From an uncultured Mailhella sp. (GTDB taxonomy: Bacteria > Desulfobacterota > Desulfovibrionia > Desulfovibrionales > Desulfovibrionaceae): 8,536 bases of DNA. Below, piece after piece: positions 6,036-8,536 of this stretch. Positions within the stretch are counted from its first letter, which is position 1. Each line of letters opens with the position of its first letter. Below the pieces are notes generated by a model. That model searched no databases, was not told where the DNA came from, and saw nothing but the letters and a program-made list of their open reading frames with translations. The position numbers and the translations under genes are program-made. Where the stretch lies: assembly GCA_910579055.1 (NCBI GenBank), contig CAJTSU010000152.1, positions 1-8,536 on the forward strand, read 5' to 3'.

Positions 6036-6620
6036 TTATTTGCTGAGGTATTGGGAGATCATGTCGTCGTAGCGCGAGGTGGCCGCAAAGGTGAGCGCCG
6101 CCATGCGTTTGCGGAAGGCGAGATCCACGCCGCCTGTTTCAATCTGGGTACGGGCTTCGTCATAGTACTTCGGATCGGGCACCACGAGGATGCTGTGGAA
6201 GTTCTTGGCCGAGGCGCGCAGCAGGCAGGGGCCGCCGATGTCGATTTCCTCCACCATGTCGCGGAGCGGGAGTTTCTTCTCCAATGCGGAGGCGAAATCG
6301 TAAAGATTCACGCATACCAGATCAAAAGGTGTTATGTCATGTTCCTTCAGGGTGGCAAGGTGCTCGGTTTTGTCCTTGTCAGCCAGGATGCCGCCGTGAA
6401 TTTTGGGATGCAGCGTCTTGACGCGGCCGCCCAGAATTTCCGGGAAGCCGGTGACGTCGCTCACCGCCGTGACAGGCAGGCCCTGTTCCTTCAGGAATTT
6501 CATGGTTCCGCCGGTGGAAACCAGCTCCACGCCCTTGTCGTGCAGGAAGCGGGCGAATTCCGCCAGGCCGTCCTTGTGGGTTACGCTCAGGAGCGCGCGC
6601 CGGATGGGCAGACGATCCAT
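6036..6620 (-). CDS. purH: IMP cyclohydrolase (PurH N-terminal domain only)
   Basis: This enzyme closes 5-formamidoimidazole-4-carboxamide ribotide to IMP, the last step of purine synthesis. The 194 residues correspond to the MGS-like cyclohydrolase half of PurH: STGGT (35-39), GFPEILGGRVKTLHP (58-72), VNLYDF (104-109), IDIGGPCLLRASAKNF (126-141) and a final SRYDDMISQYL. Arg66, Lys68, Asp127 and Lys139 fit the conserved active-site positions of the domain. The AICAR formyltransferase half, which makes usual PurH about 520 residues long, is absent; the frame stops cleanly and hflX begins 4 bases later. The formyltransferase must be encoded elsewhere, as a separate domain gene or a PurP-type enzyme. 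The clean ends argue for a natural stand-alone gene rather than a truncation. The start is ATG at 6618-6620, with AAGGGGAAAGAGA directly upstream as ribosome binding site. Confidence 0.92.
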   Translation of the reverse strand: MDRLPIRRALLSVTHKDGLAEFARFLHDKGVELVSTGGTMKFLKEQGLPVTAVSDVTGFPEILGGRVKTLHPKIHGGILADKDKTEHLATLKEHDITPFDLVCVNLYDFASALEKKLPLRDMVEEIDIGGPCLLRASAKNFHSILVVPDPKYYDEARTQIETGGVDLAFRKRMAALTFAATSRYDDMISQYLSK

Positions 6621-6652
6621 TCTCTTTCCCCTTTTTCAGCTTGTTTTGCCGC

Positions 6653-6685
6653 ATTCCGGCCAAATTCCGGCCAAATTCCGGTGGA
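6653..6685. repeat. 11-bp tandem repeat in the purH leader
   Basis: ATTCCGGCCAA occurs at 6653-6663 and exactly again at 6664-6674. A third copy at 6675-6685 keeps only its first seven bases (ATTCCGG). The period of 11 is close to one DNA helical turn, so copies would face the same side. The array lies 33-65 bases upstream of the purH start codon and downstream of the candidate purH -10 box, so it would be in the 5' leader. It may be a phased protein-binding site or simply a small slippage array. Confidence 0.6.
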
Positions 6686-6702
6686 AACGCGGTCGGTTCC
6701 CT

Positions 6703-6731
6703 ATTGTGCCAGAGGCAGGGCAGGCTTGCAA
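6703..6731 (-). promoter_or_regulatory. Candidate sigma-70 promoter for purH-hflX
   Basis: On the minus strand TTGCAA (6726-6731) lies exactly 17 bases before CACAAT (6703-6708). Each box matches 4 of 6 consensus positions with ideal spacing. The predicted start, near 6696, would give a leader of about 76 bases before the purH ATG, including the 11-bp repeats. TGGCAC, a -24-like motif, overlaps the spacer, but no matching -12 element follows. Confidence 0.45.
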
Positions 6732-6875
6732 TGTGTGAACAGGCAAGCAGCTTGATTTTTCCATTTTTGTAAACTGCCGCGGCTTTTCTCGGAGTGGAGC
6801 CTTGTTCTGCCTGTTACCCGGCCGCTTCCGAGCGGCTCCCATACCGGCGGGCGCGTCGCGTGTGGGGAAGATATG

Positions 6876-6899
6876 CTGTAAATACAGGATTTATTCCTG
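6876..6899. promoter_or_regulatory. Two overlapping inverted repeats upstream of the sigma-54 activator gene
   Basis: CTGTA (6876-6880) pairs with TACAG (6883-6887) across two bases. CAGGA (6885-6889) pairs with TCCTG (6895-6899) across five bases. The two dyads share CAG and end 11 bases before the -35-like box at 6911. Such a compact site upstream of a regulator gene suggests an operator, possibly for autoregulation or control of the divergent purH. The binding protein is unknown. Between 6732 and 6875 I see only a 5-bp GCCGC/GCGGC hairpin near 6821-6836 and no small gene. Confidence 0.35.
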
Positions 6900-6910
6900 A
6901 TAACAAGTAT

Positions 6911-6939
6911 TTTTCATTTTCCGCTCTGTCTGTTATGTT
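6911..6939 (+). promoter_or_regulatory. Candidate extended -10 promoter for the sigma-54 activator gene
   Basis: TTTTCA (6911-6916) and TATGTT (6934-6939) are 17 bases apart. Each matches 4 of 6 sigma-70 consensus positions, and TG at 6931-6932 gives an extended -10 (TGnTATGTT). Transcription would start near 6946, about 42 bases before the ATG at 6988. Confidence 0.4.
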
Positions 6940-6987
6940 CGGCACGAAAGGATCGGAAAAGATACATCCGTAACGCGGGATATTTTC

Positions 6988-8442
6988 ATGCCTCAAGATA
7001 CACTCAACACTGCGGCGGCGCTGGAATCCCTGGCCGTAAGCGATTACGCCAAAGTCTTTGAAATGTTGCACACGGGCATTGCCGTCATGTCGGCCACGGG
7101 CGCGTTTCTTTACTGTAACCGGGCGTTTCTGGATATGTTCAACCTGCCCTCCGATATCCGGGGCAAACATATTTCCGAGTACTTTCTTACCGGCGAACGG
7201 GGCGTGATGACCACCATCCGCACACGCAAACCGACCTTCTGCACCAGTCTGACCACCACCAATGCGCAGGGCATCTCATTCCGCTATCCCCTGCTGGACA
7301 GCAAGGGCAAGCTGTTCGGGGTGGTTGTGGAGAGCATTTCTCCCGGCATTGGGGCGGAAAGAATGCGCAAGCTTCTGGAAACCATTGATGAGCTGGAAGA
7401 AAAGAGCAACTATTTCGAGCAGAAAGTACGCAAGAAAACCGGAAGCCTGTATACCTTTGATAGTATCATTGGGGAAAGCTCCCCGATCATGGCTCTGAAA
7501 AACAAGGGCAGTCGTTTTGCCGTAAGCAGCGAACCGATTTTGCTGCTCGGCGAGAGCGGCACGGGCAAGGAGCTGGTGGCCCAGGCTTTGCATTCTGCCA
7601 GCAGGCGGGCAAGCAAGCCTTTTGTCACGGTCAACTGCGCGGCGCTTCCGCAGGATCTCATGGAGGCGGAACTGTTCGGTTACGAAAGCGGGGCGTTCAC
7701 CGGAGCGAAGTCCGGCGGAATCAAGGGCAAGTTTGAGCTGGCCGATACCGGCACCATTTTTCTGGATGAAATAGGGGAACTGCCCCTGTCCATGCAGGCC
7801 AAGTTGCTGCGCGTTCTGGAAAGCGGAGAAATTCAGAAGCTGGCTCACCGGGGGCAGCTTCATTCGGATTTCCGGCTTATTGCCGCGACCAACAGAAATC
7901 TGGAGCAGTGCGTGGAAGAAGGAACGTTCCGGGAAGATTTGTACCATCGGCTGAATATTCTGGAACTGACCATACCTCCCCTGCGGGAACGTCTGGGCGA
8001 CATTCCCCTGCTGGCCCGTCATTTTATCGAATTGCATGCCGGGCCCCGGCGTGCCAGGGAAATCCGGATTTCCAACGAGCTGTACCGCGCCTTTGGGCTG
8101 TACCCCTGGCACGGCAACATCCGCGAGTTGAAAAACGTGTTGACCTATGCCTTGTTCTGCCTGGAAGAAGATGAACACGTTCTTTCCGTCCGCCATCTCC
8201 CGGAGCGCTTTTTCCGCGAACTGCGCAACGAACAGCCTGAACCGGAACCGAAGGAGCCGCATCCCGACAATCTGAACATGAATCAAGCCAGCGCCCAGGC
8301 GGAACGCAAGGCGCTTTTGGCCGCGCTCTCCGGCACAAAATACAACAAAACTCTTGCCGCCCGTGTCCTGGGTATTTCCCGCAACAAGCTGTACAAGAAA
8401 ATGCGGGAATTTGACCTGCTTTCTCCTTTGAATAAGAAGTAG
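6988..8442 (+). CDS. PAS-domain sigma-54-dependent transcriptional activator (enhancer-binding protein)
   Basis: A 484-residue bacterial enhancer-binding protein: it senses a signal through its N-terminal domain, binds an upstream DNA site and uses ATP to open sigma-54 RNA polymerase promoters. A PAS-like domain covers about residues 20-118 (IAVMSATGAFLYCNRAFLDMF, then the SFRYPLLDSKGKLFGVVV strand region), followed by a charged coiled-coil linker (121-150). The AAA+ domain has Walker A GESGTGKE (188-195), the sigma-54 contact loop GAFTGA (235-240), Walker B TIFLDE (256-261), ATNRNL (300-305), arginine fingers in FREDLYHRLN (314-323) and WHGNIREL (374-381). A Fis-type helix-turn-helix ends the protein (about 445-476, NKTLAARVLGISRNKLYKKM). 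No receiver domain, so no partner kinase is expected. All catalytic motifs are intact. The start ATG at 6988 has a weak GGGA upstream. It is divergent from purH. The ligand and regulon are not evident. Confidence 0.93.
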   Translation: MPQDTLNTAAALESLAVSDYAKVFEMLHTGIAVMSATGAFLYCNRAFLDMFNLPSDIRGKHISEYFLTGERGVMTTIRTRKPTFCTSLTTTNAQGISFRYPLLDSKGKLFGVVVESISPGIGAERMRKLLETIDELEEKSNYFEQKVRKKTGSLYTFDSIIGESSPIMALKNKGSRFAVSSEPILLLGESGTGKELVAQALHSASRRASKPFVTVNCAALPQDLMEAELFGYESGAFTGAKSGGIKGKFELADTGTIFLDEIGELPLSMQAKLLRVLESGEIQKLAHRGQLHSDFRLIAATNRNLEQCVEEGTFREDLYHRLNILELTIPPLRERLGDIPLLARHFIELHAGPRRAREIRISNELYRAFGLYPWHGNIRELKNVLTYALFCLEEDEHVLSVRHLPERFFRELRNEQPEPEPKEPHPDNLNMNQASAQAERKALLAALSGTKYNKTLAARVLGISRNKLYKKMREFDLLSPLNKK

Positions 8443-8485
8443 CATAGCCGCTTTGCTGGAGAATAGTGTTGAACATATCCCTGAC

Positions 8486-8536
8486 CGCCGGAGGCGCGAG
8501 CGTAGCGAGCTATGGAGCGACGACCCCCCGCCGCAT
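8486..8536. repeat. Inverted copy of the palindromic intergenic element, cut by the window end
   Basis: Downstream of the activator gene, CGCC (8486-8489) and GGCG (8493-8496) form a short stem. Then come GAGCGTAGCGAGC-type repeats and GCGACGACCCCCCGCCGCAT at the very end. The reverse complement of these last 20 bases matches 355-375 except in the homopolymer (G6T against G8). The full palindrome seen at 344-361 would continue past the window edge. It may serve as a weak terminator for the activator gene; no T run is seen. Confidence 0.45.

Noticed and set aside
6693..6714. Possible sigma-54 promoter for purH (minus-strand TGGCAC at about 6709-6714)
   Set aside because: The -24-like motif is present, but the bases at the required spacing read GGAA instead of TTGC. 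A sigma-70 arrangement fits better.
1..8536. CRISPR array, tRNA, rRNA, toxin-antitoxin pair, or phage/defence cassette
   Set aside because: No regularly spaced repeats, no tRNA-like cloverleaf and no recognisable defence or phage proteins were seen on either strand.

Overview
The window looks like a chromosomal segment of a GC-rich deltaproteobacterium of the Desulfovibrionaceae type (Desulfovibrio, Bilophila and relatives). This is inferred from gene content and protein style: a stand-alone IMP cyclohydrolase, a long-form HflX, a DUF503/NrnA pair and a PAS sigma-54 activator. No marker gene fixes the species.

Layout. Positions 1-413 hold no intact gene: a decayed transposase fragment on the minus strand (about 53-286), followed by hairpin-rich repeat DNA (322-403). 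Next comes a minus-strand cluster that probably forms one operon, read from high to low coordinates: argJ (3333-2146), a DUF503/YlxP-like gene (2130-1834), an nrnA-type DHH phosphoesterase broken by a frameshift (1793-802), and a small ArsR-family metal-sensor-like repressor (776-414). lepB (signal peptidase I, 3611-4219) is divergent from argJ. It converges on hflX (6031-4316), which lies 4 bases downstream of purH (IMP cyclohydrolase domain only, 6620-6036). A 367-bp control region (6621-6987) separates purH from a divergent PAS-AAA+-Fis sigma-54 activator gene (6988-8442). This region carries a candidate sigma-70 promoter on each strand, an 11-bp tandem repeat in the purH leader, and two overlapping palindromes upstream of the activator. 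The last ~26 bases repeat, in inverted orientation, the C/G-run palindrome element seen near 355-376.

How the parts fit. Most genes are housekeeping: arginine synthesis (ArgJ), oligoribonucleotide and pAp turnover (NrnA), protein export (LepB), ribosome rescue or splitting (HflX) and purine synthesis (PurH). The two regulators, ArsR-like and sigma-54 activator, have no obvious target gene inside the window. The most notable observations are the nrnA frameshift, best explained by loss of about 7 bases; the DUF503-nrnA pair without its usual infB/rbfA/truB partners; the cysteine-rich metal-site helix of the ArsR-like protein with a perfect inverted repeat just upstream; and the structured purH/activator intergenic region. 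I found no convincing new defence, mobile or biosynthetic system.
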